Positions 34,835 to 44,231 are shown, numbered from the stretch's first letter. The stretch: 64,000 nucleotides of DNA from JALYLC01 sp963743275 (GCA_963743275.1 CAVUPB010000006.1:575708-639707); one strand, 5' to 3'. Program-made: numbers and translations. The notes: generated by a model not told the origin, from the letters alone.

Positions 34835-34840
34835 AGTCTA
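34835..34840 (-). promoter_or_regulatory. -10 element of the second dtxR-type gene
   Basis: The complement of 34835-34840 reads TAGACT, eight bases from ATG 34826. Confidence 0.5.
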
Positions 34841-34873
34841 CCGGCCTGCGGAGCGGGCTCCCGGGCAGCCCGC

Positions 34874-34879
34874 TATCGT
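34874..34879 (+). promoter_or_regulatory. -10 element of the beta-propeller gene
   Basis: TATCGT ends seven bases before GTG 34887, the leaderless spacing. Confidence 0.55.
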
Positions 34880-34886
34880 CGCGGCC

Positions 34887-36313
34887 GTGGCGGGACGTCT
34901 CGTGAACACGGCGCGCGGGCGCGCCGCGGCAGGGCTCGCGGTCGCCGCCGCCGCGCTCGCGCTGAGCGTCCCCGCGCTCGCCGCCGACGGCCCCGGCTGG
35001 ACGACGTGGGGCAACAGCCCCGTGCGGCAGTCGCGGGCCTCGGCTTCGCTGCTCAAGCGCGGCAATGCGCACACCCTCAAGTTCGCCTGGTCGCGCCCGC
35101 TCGGAGGCGTCGGCGCGGCCCAGCCGCTCTACCTCAGGCGCATCGCGATCGGCGGCAAGCGCCGCGACATCTACGTCACCGCGAGCGAGTCCGGGAACGT
35201 CTCGGCCTTCGACGCGGTCAACGGGAAGGTGCTGTGGACGCGCGAGGTCGGCTCGGTCGACACCGGCTGCCTGCAGATGCCGAAGGGGATCTTCGGCATC
35301 ACGGGCACGCCCGTCTACGACCCTGCGAGCGGATTCATCTACCTCGCAGCGACCGACCGCCTGTGGGCGATCGACGCCCGCACCGGCGAGGCGCGGACGG
35401 GATGGCCCGTGGCGCTGCCCATGGATCAGTACCACGAGCACGTGTGGGGTGCGATCACGCTCGGCAACGGCCACCTCTACTTCGGCATCGCCTCGTACTG
35501 CGATCGCCGCCCCTACAGCGGGCGCGTGCTCGCCGTCTCGACGCGCACGGGCGAGGTCGACCACTCGTGGACGGCGGTCAGCACGCCCACCGGCGCGCCC
35601 GGCGGCGGCGGCATCTGGGGCTGGGCCGGCGTGGCGCTCACGAGCGACGGCCATGTCTGGGCGGCCGTCGCCAACGCGAACGTCGCGCCCGGCGCCGACG
35701 AGGCGTCCGGCTACGCCGAGTCGGTGGTCGAGCTCAACTCGACGCTCGGCCTGCTCGGCGGCAGCCACGCGCCCGGCATGCCGCACAAGGGCGACTTCGG
35801 CTTCGGCTCCACGCCCGTCGTCTTCAACGCGGCCAAGTGCGGCGGCATGGTCGCGGCCGAGGGCAAGGACGGCGCGATCTACCTGTGGCGGCGGGGCAAG
35901 CTCGCGGCCGGGCCGATCCAGCGCTTCGAGGTCGCGTTCCCGGCGACGCTCTACGGCTCGCCGGCGTGGGATCCGGCGACGCAGCAGCTCTTCGTCACGA
36001 CCTCGCAGGGCTATGCCGGCAACCCCTCCGGGCTCGATGCGCTCCGGCTCAACGCCAACTGCCGGCTCCGCCGCGTCTGGACGAAGAGCCTCGGCGGGCA
36101 GCTCAACGCGATCCCGACGATCGCGAACGACACCGTCGTCGTGGCGACCGGCACGGGGCACCTGCGCGTGTACGCGACCGCCACCGGCAAGCTGCTCGCG
36201 AACCGCGAGCTGCACGGCGCCGCCTTCGCGGCGCCGATCGCGATCGGCAGGGACGTCGCCGTGGTGACCTGGAGCCGCAAGCTCCTCGTCTTCCGCCTCG
36301 CCGCGGCAAGTAG
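34887..36313 (+). CDS. Secreted PQQ-like beta-propeller protein, apparent frameshift at its 3' end
   Basis: About 475 residues: a signal peptide (hydrophobic Ala/Leu core to SVPALAADG, about residues 13-34) and PQQ-type propeller repeats (DIYVTASESGNVSAFDAVNGKVLWTREV; later GKDGAIYLWRRGKL and TGHLRVYATATGKLLANREL). It resembles outer-surface sugar-binding or alcohol-dehydrogenase-like propellers without a haem domain. After AVVTWSRKLLVFRLAA the frame runs on past the next gene's start in typical non-coding shadow sequence, whereas a TAG at 36311 sits in another frame; a one-base indel near 36300 best explains this. It is divergent from the DtxR-type gene. Confidence 0.72.
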
Positions 36314-36338
36314 CGCGCCGGGGAGCCCGGGAGCGCCC

Positions 36339-36344
36339 TATCCT
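36339..36344 (+). promoter_or_regulatory. -10 element of the 36-44 kb operon
   Basis: TATCCT ends seven bases before ATG 36352. Confidence 0.6.
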
Positions 36345-36351
36345 GCCCGGC

Positions 36352-37569
36352 ATGGCCGTACCGCTCGACCTCCCCGCCATCGCCGGCGGCCGGCCCGTGC
36401 GGGGCGAGCGCCGGCTCGACTTCGCGCCCCCCGCGCTGGGCGAGGAGGAGCGCGCCAACGTGCTGCACTCGCTCGCGACGGGCTGGCTCACCACGGGGCC
36501 GTTCGCACGCCAGCTCGAGAGCGAGTTCGCGACCTACGCGGAGGCCCCGCTCGCGCTCGCCGTGTCGTCCTGCACGGCCGCCATGTACCTGGCGCTGCGC
36601 GCGCTCGGCGTCGGCGACGGCGACGGCGACGAGGTCATCACGACGCCGCTGACCTGGCCGGCGACCGCGAACGTGATCGTGCGCGCCGGTGCACGGCCGG
36701 TCTTCGTCGACGTCGACGAAGACACGCTCTGCATCGACCCGCAGGCGGTCGCCGCCGCGGTCACGCCGCGCACCCGCGCGATCATGCCGGTGCACTACGC
36801 CGGGCACCCGTGCGACCTGGAGGCGCTCGAGGCCATCTGCGCCGAGCACGGGCTGCGGCTCGTCGAGGATGCCGCGCACGCGACCGAGACGCGCGTGCCC
36901 GACGGTCGCAAGGTCGGCTCGGTGGGCGACATCACGTGCTTCAGCTTCTACGCCAACAAGAACCTCGCGGCGGGCGAGGGCGGCATGCTCACGCTCGTCG
37001 ACGAGGAGCTTGCGGCGCGCATCACCTCGCTGCGCCTGCACGGCCTCACGCGCGATTCGTGGAAGCGCTACGAGAAGAAGGGCCCGGGCGCCTACGACGT
37101 GCTCGAGCCGGGCTACAAGCTCAACCTCAGCGACCTGCACGCCGGCGTCGCGCTCGGCCAGCTGCACGCGCTCGAGGAGCACCATGCGCGGCGCGTCGCC
37201 CAGGCCGAGCGCTATGACGAGGGCCTCGCGGGGCTCCCAGGCGTCACGCCGCTCGGCCGCCGCCTCGGCCCCCGCGGTGTGCACGGCTGGCACATCTACG
37301 TCGTGCGCATCGCGCGCGACGAGGCCGGTGCCGGCCGCGACGCCTACGCGGAGGCGCTCGGCGAGGAGGGCATCGGCACCGGTCTGCACTTCCTGCCGGT
37401 GCACGACCTGACCTACTTCCGCTCGGCACACCCGACGCCGCCGCTGCCGGTGGCCGAGGCCGCCGGCGCCGAGGTGCTCTCGCTGCCGCTCTCGCCGGCC
37501 CACTCGCTCGACGACGTCGACGACGTCATCGCGGCCGTGCGCCGCCTGCACGCGCACTTCACGCGATGA
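36352..37569 (+). CDS. DegT/DnrJ/EryC1-family sugar aminotransferase
   Basis: 405 residues, fold type I PLP enzyme. SSCTAAMYLALRALGV, DEVITTPLTWPATANVI, VEDAAHATET and CFSFYANKNLAAGEGGML hold the family motifs; the Schiff-base lysine is about Lys203. It transaminates a keto-sugar nucleotide (usually glutamate as donor), giving an amino sugar for the glycan. The upstream TATCCT makes it leaderless and it heads a chain of coupled genes to 44141. Confidence 0.9.
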   Translation: MAVPLDLPAIAGGRPVRGERRLDFAPPALGEEERANVLHSLATGWLTTGPFARQLESEFATYAEAPLALAVSSCTAAMYLALRALGVGDGDGDEVITTPLTWPATANVIVRAGARPVFVDVDEDTLCIDPQAVAAAVTPRTRAIMPVHYAGHPCDLEALEAICAEHGLRLVEDAAHATETRVPDGRKVGSVGDITCFSFYANKNLAAGEGGMLTLVDEELAARITSLRLHGLTRDSWKRYEKKGPGAYDVLEPGYKLNLSDLHAGVALGQLHALEEHHARRVAQAERYDEGLAGLPGVTPLGRRLGPRGVHGWHIYVVRIARDEAGAGRDAYAEALGEEGIGTGLHFLPVHDLTYFRSAHPTPPLPVAEAAGAEVLSLPLSPAHSLDDVDDVIAAVRRLHAHFTR

Positions 37570-38546
37570 CCCGGCCCGCACGCCTGGCACTCCAGGTCGG
37601 GCTCTCGGTGGTGCTGATCGCCGCGGTGCTCTGGCAGGCCGACCTGCACCGCATCGGCAACGCGCTGCGCGACTCGAGCCCGTCCTGGTTCGTCGCGGCG
37701 GTCGCCATCAACATCGTCGCGACCGCGATCATGGCCCTGCGCTGGCACCTGCTGCTGCTCGCGCGCGGGCGCCGCGATCCGGGCCTGTGGTGGCTCTTCG
37801 AGACGTACTCGATCGCGCTGCTCCTGGGGCAGATCCTGCCGACCGCGGTCGGGGGCGACGCGGTGCGCGCGATCGACCTGGCGCGGCGCACGGGCGCGCG
37901 CGCCGAGGCCGTGTCGTCGGTGGTCGTCGACCGTGTCGTGGGGCTCGCGGCGCTCGGCGCGCTGGCCGCCGGCGGCGCGCTCGCCGGGGGCACGGGCATC
38001 GACCGTGCCACCGCCGTCGCGCTCGGCTGCGGGGTGCTGGCCGCCACGCTGCTGGCGGCCGTCGCGCTCTTCTCGCTGCGCGTGCGGCCGCTGCTGCGGC
38101 GGCTCGCGCCGCTCGCGCGGAAGTGCCGTGTCGAGGCGCCGCTGCGCTCGCTCTACCACGCGCTGCACGCCTATCGCGGGCATCCCGGCGCGCTCGCGCT
38201 GGTGTTCCTGCTCGGCGTGGTCGCGCAGGGCATGCGCGCGATCTCGATCTACTTCCTGGCGCAGGGCATGGGCCTCGACCTCGGCTTCGCGACGCTGCTC
38301 GTGCTCTGCCCCGTGCTCTTCCTGGTCACGGTCGTGCCCGCCTCGCTCAACGGGATCGGCCTGCGCGAGGCGACGTTCGTCGTCGTGCTGCGCGGAGCGG
38401 ACGTGGCCCGCGAGGACGCGTTCGCGCTCGGATTGGCGTTCTTCGCGGTCGGCGTGCTGACCGGCGGCCTCGGCGGCCTCGCGCTCCTGCGCAGGTCGAT
38501 CGCCGGCCATCGCGGCAGGACTGGCGGGTCGAGTCCAGTAACGTGA
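37566..38546 (+). CDS. AglD/UPF0104-type membrane protein
   Basis: 326 residues with eight or so membrane helices of the lysylphosphatidylglycerol-synthetase TM (UPF0104) family: ALRWHLLLLARG, ILPTAVGGDAVRAIDLARRTG, VVVDRVVGLAAL and VVPASLNGIGLREATFV are typical. Members act as flippases or in glycan transfer to lipids. The ATG shares ATGA with the aminotransferase stop. A paralogue is at 46678. Confidence 0.8.
   Translation: MTRPARLALQVGLSVVLIAAVLWQADLHRIGNALRDSSPSWFVAAVAINIVATAIMALRWHLLLLARGRRDPGLWWLFETYSIALLLGQILPTAVGGDAVRAIDLARRTGARAEAVSSVVVDRVVGLAALGALAAGGALAGGTGIDRATAVALGCGVLAATLLAAVALFSLRVRPLLRRLAPLARKCRVEAPLRSLYHALHAYRGHPGALALVFLLGVVAQGMRAISIYFLAQGMGLDLGFATLLVLCPVLFLVTVVPASLNGIGLREATFVVVLRGADVAREDAFALGLAFFAVGVLTGGLGGLALLRRSIAGHRGRTGGSSPVT
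38539..38544 (+). promoter_or_regulatory. -10 element upstream of the subtilase gene
   Basis: TAACGT ends eight bases before ATG 38553, inside the last codons of the preceding gene, suggesting an internal promoter within the operon. Confidence 0.45.
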
Positions 38547-38552
38547 ATGTGC

Positions 38553-40643
38553 ATGCGCCGTCTCGTGCTCGTAGCGGCGACGCTCTGCGCGGTCGCGGGA
38601 GCGGCGCTCTCGAGCGCAGCGCAGCGATCGCCGGCGCCGCCGCCGTCCAGGACCTCGCTCACAATCGCCGCCGTGCCCGGACGGACTGCGGCCGTGAGCC
38701 GTGAGCTCGCGCGCCTCGGCGCGCCCGTGACCGCGCGCGCGGGCAGATTCCTGCAGGTGCAGGGCGCACCGGGCCTGGCCGCCCGCCTGCGGCGGGTGCC
38801 GGGCGTGAGCGGAGTCGGCCCGGCGGCGGTCGCCCAGCCCGACCAGGTCATCTCGCAGGGCGACGAGCGCATCGGGGCGGACGCGCTGCGCTCGCGCGGC
38901 CTCGACGGCACCGGGATCCGCATCGCGATCGTCGATCTCGGCTTCGGCGACACCTGGCGGAACCTGCTCGGCAAGGAGCTGCCGCCGCAGACGCAGATCG
39001 ACGCGATCCAGTCGTTCGACCACACGAGCGGCAAGCCCGACATCACCGGCCTCTCGAACGACGAGCAGCCGACCGGGCACGGTGCGAACGTGGCGCAGGT
39101 CGTGTGGGACCTCGCGCCGGGCGCGCGCTACACGTTCGTCAACTACCACACCCAGCTCGAGCTCTCGCAGGCGGTCGACTGGCTCGTCAACGGGCCCGAC
39201 GGCAAGCCGCGCGTCGACATCGTCGTGCACTCCAACTCCTTCCTCGACGGGCCGTTCGACGGCACCGGCGTCGCCGCCACGGCCGTCAATCGCGCCCACG
39301 ACGCGGGCATCTTCTGGGCCAACTCGGCCGGCAACTACGCCCACCGCCACTGGGAGGGCGTGGCCGGCGATCCCGACAAGGACGGCTGGGCGAACATCGG
39401 GCCGGCCGGGCGCGGGTACCTCGCCTTTCCGCTCACGGCCGGCGTCGGCATGGGCGCGACGCTCTACTGGAGCGCGTGTACGAAGAACGGCGCTGCCGTG
39501 GCGGCCACCAGCGCCCACTTCCAGATCGACGTCACCGACACGGCCGCGAGCACGCCCGTCGTCTTCGCCCAGGGCCAGGGCGACGCGACGCACACGGCCG
39601 GAGCCGTCGGCTACATGCCGACCGTGACCGGTACCTACGGGCTGCGCGTCGAGCAGGGCACTCCGGGGGTGATCTGCAACCTCGAGATCTTCGGCGGCGG
39701 GGTCGAGCTGGGCGACGAGGCGACGGTCGAGTCGAGCATCCCGACGCCCGGCGACGCGCGCGGCTCGTTCACCGTCGGCGCGCGCGACTGGGAAGGCGAC
39801 GCCGCGGCCGTGTACTCCTCGCAGGGGCCGACCGAGGACGGGCGCCTCAAGCCCGATGTCGTCGCGCCGGCGTCGACCGCCGTGTGGCCGGGCATCGCGA
39901 TGGTCGGCACGTCGGCCTCCGCGCCGCACGCCGCGGGCGCGGCCGCGCTCCTGATGCAGCGCGATCGCGCGGCCGGGCAGCCGAGCGATCCCGACACGAT
40001 CGCGAGAGAGCTGACCGCGGGGGCGCTCGACATCGCACCGCCGGGCCCCGACGAGGCCACGGGCGCGGGGCGCATCCGGCTCGACCTCGACCCGCCCGTG
40101 TGGCTCTCGACGGCGCCCGCCGCGGGTCAGCCGGTCGGCGATTCCGCGCGCTTCGACGTCGCCGTCGACGACGCCGGCACGATCGAGGCCTCCGGGGTGT
40201 CGATCGACGGCGTGGCGTTCGCCGAGGTGCCCGGCCTGCTGCACCGCCGGCTCGACACGACGGCGCTCGCGCCGGGCCCGCACACCGCCGTCTTCTGGGC
40301 GCGCGACATGGCCGGCAACCGCTCCGAGCAGTCGGTCGCGTTCGTGCGCGACGTCACCCCGCCCGTGCTCGCGCTCGCGACCACCGCGGGAGGCGCGCTC
40401 GCGGTCACCGTCAGCGACGCCGAGTCGCGCAGCGGCAGCCTCGTCGCCCGCATCGACGATCCGGCCGGCGCGCAGCACTGGGAGCGCACGCTGCCGCTGA
40501 CGTTCGCCGCCGGCAGCGCGCAGGTGCGGATCGCCGCGCCGGCGCTCGCGCGCGGCCCGCTGCGCGTGCGCATCCAGGCCTTCGACGAGGTCGGGCACCC
40601 GTCCGCGGTCGCGACGGCCGGCCTCGCGCTGGGATCGCCGTGA
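38553..40643 (+). CDS. Secreted S8 subtilisin-like serine protease
   Basis: 696 residues: signal peptide (about residues 1-23), an inhibitor-like propeptide region, then the S8 domain with Asp128 (IAIVDLGFG), His176 (TGHGANVAQV), the oxyanion Asn region (FWANSAGNYAHRH) and Ser454 (VGTSASAPHAAGAAALL). The insert between His and Ser is long, and the last ~180 residues hold Ig-like beta domains. An earlier ATG at 38547 adds two residues. It is co-transcribed with polysaccharide genes, an unusual setting for a protease; it may mature or release surface proteins. Confidence 0.88.
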   Translation: MRRLVLVAATLCAVAGAALSSAAQRSPAPPPSRTSLTIAAVPGRTAAVSRELARLGAPVTARAGRFLQVQGAPGLAARLRRVPGVSGVGPAAVAQPDQVISQGDERIGADALRSRGLDGTGIRIAIVDLGFGDTWRNLLGKELPPQTQIDAIQSFDHTSGKPDITGLSNDEQPTGHGANVAQVVWDLAPGARYTFVNYHTQLELSQAVDWLVNGPDGKPRVDIVVHSNSFLDGPFDGTGVAATAVNRAHDAGIFWANSAGNYAHRHWEGVAGDPDKDGWANIGPAGRGYLAFPLTAGVGMGATLYWSACTKNGAAVAATSAHFQIDVTDTAASTPVVFAQGQGDATHTAGAVGYMPTVTGTYGLRVEQGTPGVICNLEIFGGGVELGDEATVESSIPTPGDARGSFTVGARDWEGDAAAVYSSQGPTEDGRLKPDVVAPASTAVWPGIAMVGTSASAPHAAGAAALLMQRDRAAGQPSDPDTIARELTAGALDIAPPGPDEATGAGRIRLDLDPPVWLSTAPAAGQPVGDSARFDVAVDDAGTIEASGVSIDGVAFAEVPGLLHRRLDTTALAPGPHTAVFWARDMAGNRSEQSVAFVRDVTPPVLALATTAGGALAVTVSDAESRSGSLVARIDDPAGAQHWERTLPLTFAAGSAQVRIAAPALARGPLRVRIQAFDEVGHPSAVATAGLALGSP

Positions 40644-41866
40644 GGCGCGCGCGCCGCGACGCGCTCGGCCGGCGCCTCGCGCGCTCGCTGCTGCCGCCCG
40701 CGGTCGTGCTCGACGTCAGCTTCGTGAACGGGCTCGAGGCGATCCGCTCGCTCGCGGCCGCGGGCGCGCCGGTGATCGCGGTCGACCACCGCCCGGGCGC
40801 GCTCGGCTTCCGCTCGCGGCTCGCGTATCACGCGCTCTCGCCCGACCCGCGCGACGAGGAGGCGTACGTCGCGTTCCTGGCCGACCTCGCCGAGCGCAAC
40901 TTCTCCGAGCCCGCCGTCGTGCTGCCCACGCACGACGCGCCGCTCGCGGCGGTCGCGCGCAACGCCGCCCGCCTCGCCGCCTACCAGCTGCCGGGCAGCG
41001 GCTGGGACGTGCTCGAGCCGCTCCAGCGCAAGCGCCATCAGTACGCGGTCGCCGAGGCCGCAGGCATCGGCGTGCCGCTCACGTTCGCGGCGGACAGCGA
41101 GGCCGAGGCGCGCGCAGCGGCGGCGCAGCTGAGCTACCCGGCGGTCGTCAAGCCGGGCGACCCGATCCCCTTCAAGCGCCGCTTCGGGCGGCCGGTCATC
41201 GTCTGCCAGACGGCGGAGGAGCTCGTCGAGGCGTGGCGGAGCGCGGCCGACTGCGAGCCCCTCCTGCAGGAGGTCATCCCGGGCGACGACGCCACGCTCT
41301 GGACCGTCGGCTCGTACACCGGCGCCTCCGGGTCGGCGCTCGGGCTGTTCTGCGGGCGCAAGCTCGTGCAGATGCCGCGCGGCTTCGGCACCTGCCGCGT
41401 GGGCGAGGCGCGCTGGCGCGAGGACGTCGTCGAGCAGGCGCTCGCGCTGCTCTCCGCGCTCGGCTTCCACGGCATCGCGCAGACCGAGTTCCGGCTCGAT
41501 CCGCGCGACCAGCGCTTCAAGCTGATGGAGGTGAACCCCCGGCTCTGGCAGTGGCACGGCCTGGCGCGCGCCTGCGGGGTCGACCTGCCGCGCATCGCCT
41601 ACCTCGACGTGCTCGGCCGCCCGCAGCGGCCGGTGCGCTCGGGCCCCGAGCACGACGGCCGCCGCTGGGTGGTCGCGGCCGCGCACCTGCGCGCATCGCG
41701 GCAGGAGGGCACGCCGCTGCGCCGTGCGCTGCGCGAGATCGGGCCCGGAGCGGTCGAGGGCACGTTCGACGTGCGCGACCCGCTGCCCGCGATCGTGCAG
41801 GCGAGCGGCCTCGTCACGGCCCCGATCGCGCGCGCCCTGCGCCGCAGGCGGGGGTCCGGCTCGTGA
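40640..41866 (+). CDS. ATP-grasp ligase
   Basis: A 408-residue ATP-grasp protein with N-terminal Rossmann-type domain (VVLDVSFVNGLEAIRSLAAAGAPVIAVDHRPGALGF), nucleotide motif YPAVVKPGDPIPFKR, LLQEVIPGDDATL and metal motif KLMEVNPRLWQWHGLA. The N-domain resembles the carboxylate-amine ligases found in other exopolysaccharide loci. GTG 40640 shares GTGA with the protease stop and the 3' end shares GTGA with the polymerase. Substrates are unknown; amidation of a uronic acid or acylation of an amino sugar is inferred from context. Confidence 0.82.
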   Translation: MRRARRDALGRRLARSLLPPAVVLDVSFVNGLEAIRSLAAAGAPVIAVDHRPGALGFRSRLAYHALSPDPRDEEAYVAFLADLAERNFSEPAVVLPTHDAPLAAVARNAARLAAYQLPGSGWDVLEPLQRKRHQYAVAEAAGIGVPLTFAADSEAEARAAAAQLSYPAVVKPGDPIPFKRRFGRPVIVCQTAEELVEAWRSAADCEPLLQEVIPGDDATLWTVGSYTGASGSALGLFCGRKLVQMPRGFGTCRVGEARWREDVVEQALALLSALGFHGIAQTEFRLDPRDQRFKLMEVNPRLWQWHGLARACGVDLPRIAYLDVLGRPQRPVRSGPEHDGRRWVVAAAHLRASRQEGTPLRRALREIGPGAVEGTFDVRDPLPAIVQASGLVTAPIARALRRRRGSGS

Positions 41867-43233
41867 TCCCGCTGCGACCGTGGCTCGACCGCCTGCTGCT
41901 CGCGACGCTCGTCGTGACCACCTGGCACAAGCTGCACTGGTCGCCGGGCGCGGGCGACGTCACGCTCGAGGACATCCTCGCGGCGGGATTCGTCGGGCTG
42001 TTCGTCGCCGATCGCTGCCTGCGCCGCGACGCCCGCATGCACCGCGTCGCGCTCGCCCTGCTGCTCACGATGGGCGTGCTCGAGGCGGTCTACCTGGGCG
42101 GCTACTTCGCGCTCGAGAACCACGAGCAGCTCTCGCAGTACGCCAAGGGCATGACCAAGTTCACGCTCCACTTCGGCTTCCTGGTGTGCGGCACCCAGCA
42201 CGTCATCCACCGCGGTGAGCGCCTGCTCCGGCGCACGGTCGGCGCGTTCGTCGTCGGGCTCGCGATCAACTGCGCGTACGGGATCGCCCAGCTCGCTGCG
42301 CAGGTCGGCGCGGGCGTGAACCTCGACAAGCGGCTGATCGGCCCGCTCACGTTCGGGCAGGGCTCGCTCGGCGGCATCAACGTCTACGGGCAGACGACCG
42401 CGGTGCAATCGGGCAGCTACGTCTCGCTCGGCGTCTATCGCGTGAACGCGCTCGCGCTCGACCCGAACCACCTCGGCATCATGCTCTGCGTCCCCATCCT
42501 GCTGCTCCTGCCGTTCGTCGCGCGCGCCGGCGTGCGCAGCCGCCGCGGCCTCGTGCTGGGGCTGCTGCTGGCCTTCTTCGCCGGGGTCGAGGTGCTCACG
42601 CTCTCGCGCTCGGGCCTGCTCGGGCTGGCCTGCGGCCTGCTGGTCGCGGCGTGGCCGTTGCGACGGCAACTGCTGCAGCCGCGCGTCGTGGCGCCGGTCG
42701 CGGCGGCGCTCGGCGCACTCGCGCTCGTGCTCGCGTCGTCCTCGTACGTGCGGCAGGTCGCGCGCTCCCGCGTCACGCTCAGCGACAACTCGGCCAAGGT
42801 GCACTTCCAGTTCTTCGACCTCGTGCAGCCCGTGATCGACGCCCACCCGGTGTTCGGCCTGGGGCTGAACACGTTCTCGGTCTACTACCAGTTCCTGACC
42901 GGCAAGACGAACTGGGGGCCGCACTCGTTCTACATCGCGCTGCTCGACGAGACGGGCCTCGTGGGCGCGTGCGTCTTCGGCGCGTTCCTGGTCTGGGTCG
43001 GCGTCCGCCTGGCGGTGATCCTGCGCGCCTCGCGCGCGCTCGAGCGGCTGGGCGACAGCGAGGCCGGCGACTGGCGGGCCCTCGGCATCGGGCTCTCGGC
43101 CGGGTTCGCGGCGACGCTCGTCGCGAACGTCTTCTACCTCACGATGCAGTTCTACTACTTCTACGGCCTCGTCCTGATCGTCGCCGCGGCCTCCGCGCTC
43201 GCGGTCGAGCGCGTGCGCCGCGCACCGTCATGA
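41863..43233 (+). CDS. O-antigen ligase/polymerase-like membrane protein (second)
   Basis: 456 residues with about eleven membrane segments and the Wzy_C domain. VNALALDPNHLGIMLCVPILLLL and TLSRSGLLGLACGL belong to the middle region, and the loop DAHPVFGLGLNTFSVYYQFLTGKTNWGPHSFYIALLDETGLVG carries the family His/Glu residues. It is distinct from the 19972 protein, so two polymers or separate polymerase and ligase steps are possible. Coupled by GTGA and ATGA on the two sides. Confidence 0.85.
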   Translation: MIPLRPWLDRLLLATLVVTTWHKLHWSPGAGDVTLEDILAAGFVGLFVADRCLRRDARMHRVALALLLTMGVLEAVYLGGYFALENHEQLSQYAKGMTKFTLHFGFLVCGTQHVIHRGERLLRRTVGAFVVGLAINCAYGIAQLAAQVGAGVNLDKRLIGPLTFGQGSLGGINVYGQTTAVQSGSYVSLGVYRVNALALDPNHLGIMLCVPILLLLPFVARAGVRSRRGLVLGLLLAFFAGVEVLTLSRSGLLGLACGLLVAAWPLRRQLLQPRVVAPVAAALGALALVLASSSYVRQVARSRVTLSDNSAKVHFQFFDLVQPVIDAHPVFGLGLNTFSVYYQFLTGKTNWGPHSFYIALLDETGLVGACVFGAFLVWVGVRLAVILRASRALERLGDSEAGDWRALGIGLSAGFAATLVANVFYLTMQFYYFYGLVLIVAAASALAVERVRRAPS

Positions 43234-44141
43234 CCGACGTCTCGGTCGTGATCGTGAGCTACGAGAGCCGCGAGCTCGTGGAGCGCTGTCTCGCGGCGCT
43301 GGCCGCCGACGACGGCCGCAGCGCGGTCTGCGAGGTGATCGTGGTCGACCAGGCCTCGCAGGACGGCACGGGTGCCTGGCTCGGGGCCGCGCACCCGGAT
43401 GTCCGGCTCGTCGCGCTGGACGAGAACGTCGGCTTCGGCGCGGGCAACAACCGCGGCGCCGCGATCGCGCGCGGCCGCTGGCTGCTGCTGCTCAACAGCG
43501 ACGCGTTCGTGCGGGCGGGCGCGATCGACGAGCTCGTGCGCTTCGCCGAGGCGCGCCCCGAGATCGGCGTCGCCGGCCCGCGCCTGCTGTGGCCCGACGG
43601 GCGGCTGCAGCGCTCGTGCCGTCGCTTCCCCACCGTCTTCCGCATCGCCACCGAGTACCTCTTCCTGCGCAAGCTCGCACCGCGCTCGCGCATCCTCAAC
43701 GGCTTCTACTACGGCGAGTTCGCGCACGACGAGGCGGCGCGCGTCGACTGGCTGACCGGCGCCTGCCTGCTCGTGCGCCGCGACCTCTACGAGCGGCTCG
43801 GCGGCTTCGACGAGGACTTCTTCCTGTACTCGGAGGAGGTCGACCTGCTCTACCGCGCGCGGCAGCTCGGGGCCGAGACCTGGTACGACCCCGCTGCCGA
43901 GGTCGAGCACGTCTGGGGCGGCTCGGCCGGCCGGGCCTCGGCGCCGACGCTCGAGGAGCAGGCGCGCGGCCACGTGCGCTATCTCGCCAAGCACGCCTCG
44001 CGCGCGACGGCAGCCCGCGCGCGCAGGGTGATCCTGCTCGGCCTGAGGCTGCGCGCACGGCGCTCGGCCGCCTACCGCGAGGCCGCGGCCTGGCTCGCGC
44101 AGCGCTCGCTCGAGCAGCTGCTGGCCGAAACCCGCCGCTAG
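43230..44141 (+). CDS. GT2-family glycosyltransferase (rhamnosyltransferase-like)
   Basis: 303 residues, GT-A fold, no membrane helix: VSVVIVSYESRELVERCL, IVVDQASQDGTG, NVGFGAGNNRGAAIARG, LLLLNSDAF (DxD-like N-S-D), and the acceptor region DWLTGACLLVRRDLYERLGGFDEDFFLYSEEVDL. This set is typical of WbbL/rhamnosyl transferases acting on dTDP-sugars. Last gene of the operon that starts at 36352; a long palindrome follows. Confidence 0.88.
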   Translation: MTDVSVVIVSYESRELVERCLAALAADDGRSAVCEVIVVDQASQDGTGAWLGAAHPDVRLVALDENVGFGAGNNRGAAIARGRWLLLLNSDAFVRAGAIDELVRFAEARPEIGVAGPRLLWPDGRLQRSCRRFPTVFRIATEYLFLRKLAPRSRILNGFYYGEFAHDEAARVDWLTGACLLVRRDLYERLGGFDEDFFLYSEEVDLLYRARQLGAETWYDPAAEVEHVWGGSAGRASAPTLEEQARGHVRYLAKHASRATAARARRVILLGLRLRARRSAAYREAAAWLAQRSLEQLLAETRR

Positions 44142-44153
44142 CGCGATCGGGGA

Positions 44154-44186
44154 CCGCACGATTGGGGTCAGACCCCAATCGTGCGG
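44154..44186. repeat. Perfect 33-base palindrome with one-base centre
   Basis: Two perfect 16-base arms (44154-44169 and 44171-44186) flank a single A at 44170. The core GGGGTCAGACCCC with flanking ATT/AAT resembles REP-type elements seen dispersed in many bacterial genomes. It could also be a terminator of the 36-44 kb operon, but there is no T-run and the stem leaves no proper loop. Confidence 0.75.
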
Positions 44187-44231
44187 ACCCGGCGCCGCTC
44201 GACGCCGGGGCCGTGCGGTGGATCGAGGCTC

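Noticed and set aside
34437..37217. A 926-codon frame spanning the beta-propeller and much of the aminotransferase gene
   Set aside because: Before 34887 it is antisense to the DtxR-type gene and after about 36313 it is shadow of the aminotransferase; only the middle is protein-like.
37413..40598. Long minus-strand frame opposite the UPF0104 and subtilase genes
   Set aside because: The plus-strand genes have catalytic motifs and coupled starts; the minus frame has none.
44154..44186. Reading the 33-base palindrome as an ordinary intrinsic terminator
   Set aside because: There is no T-run and a single-base centre; a hairpin could form only by opening several pairs. Kept as a repeat element instead.
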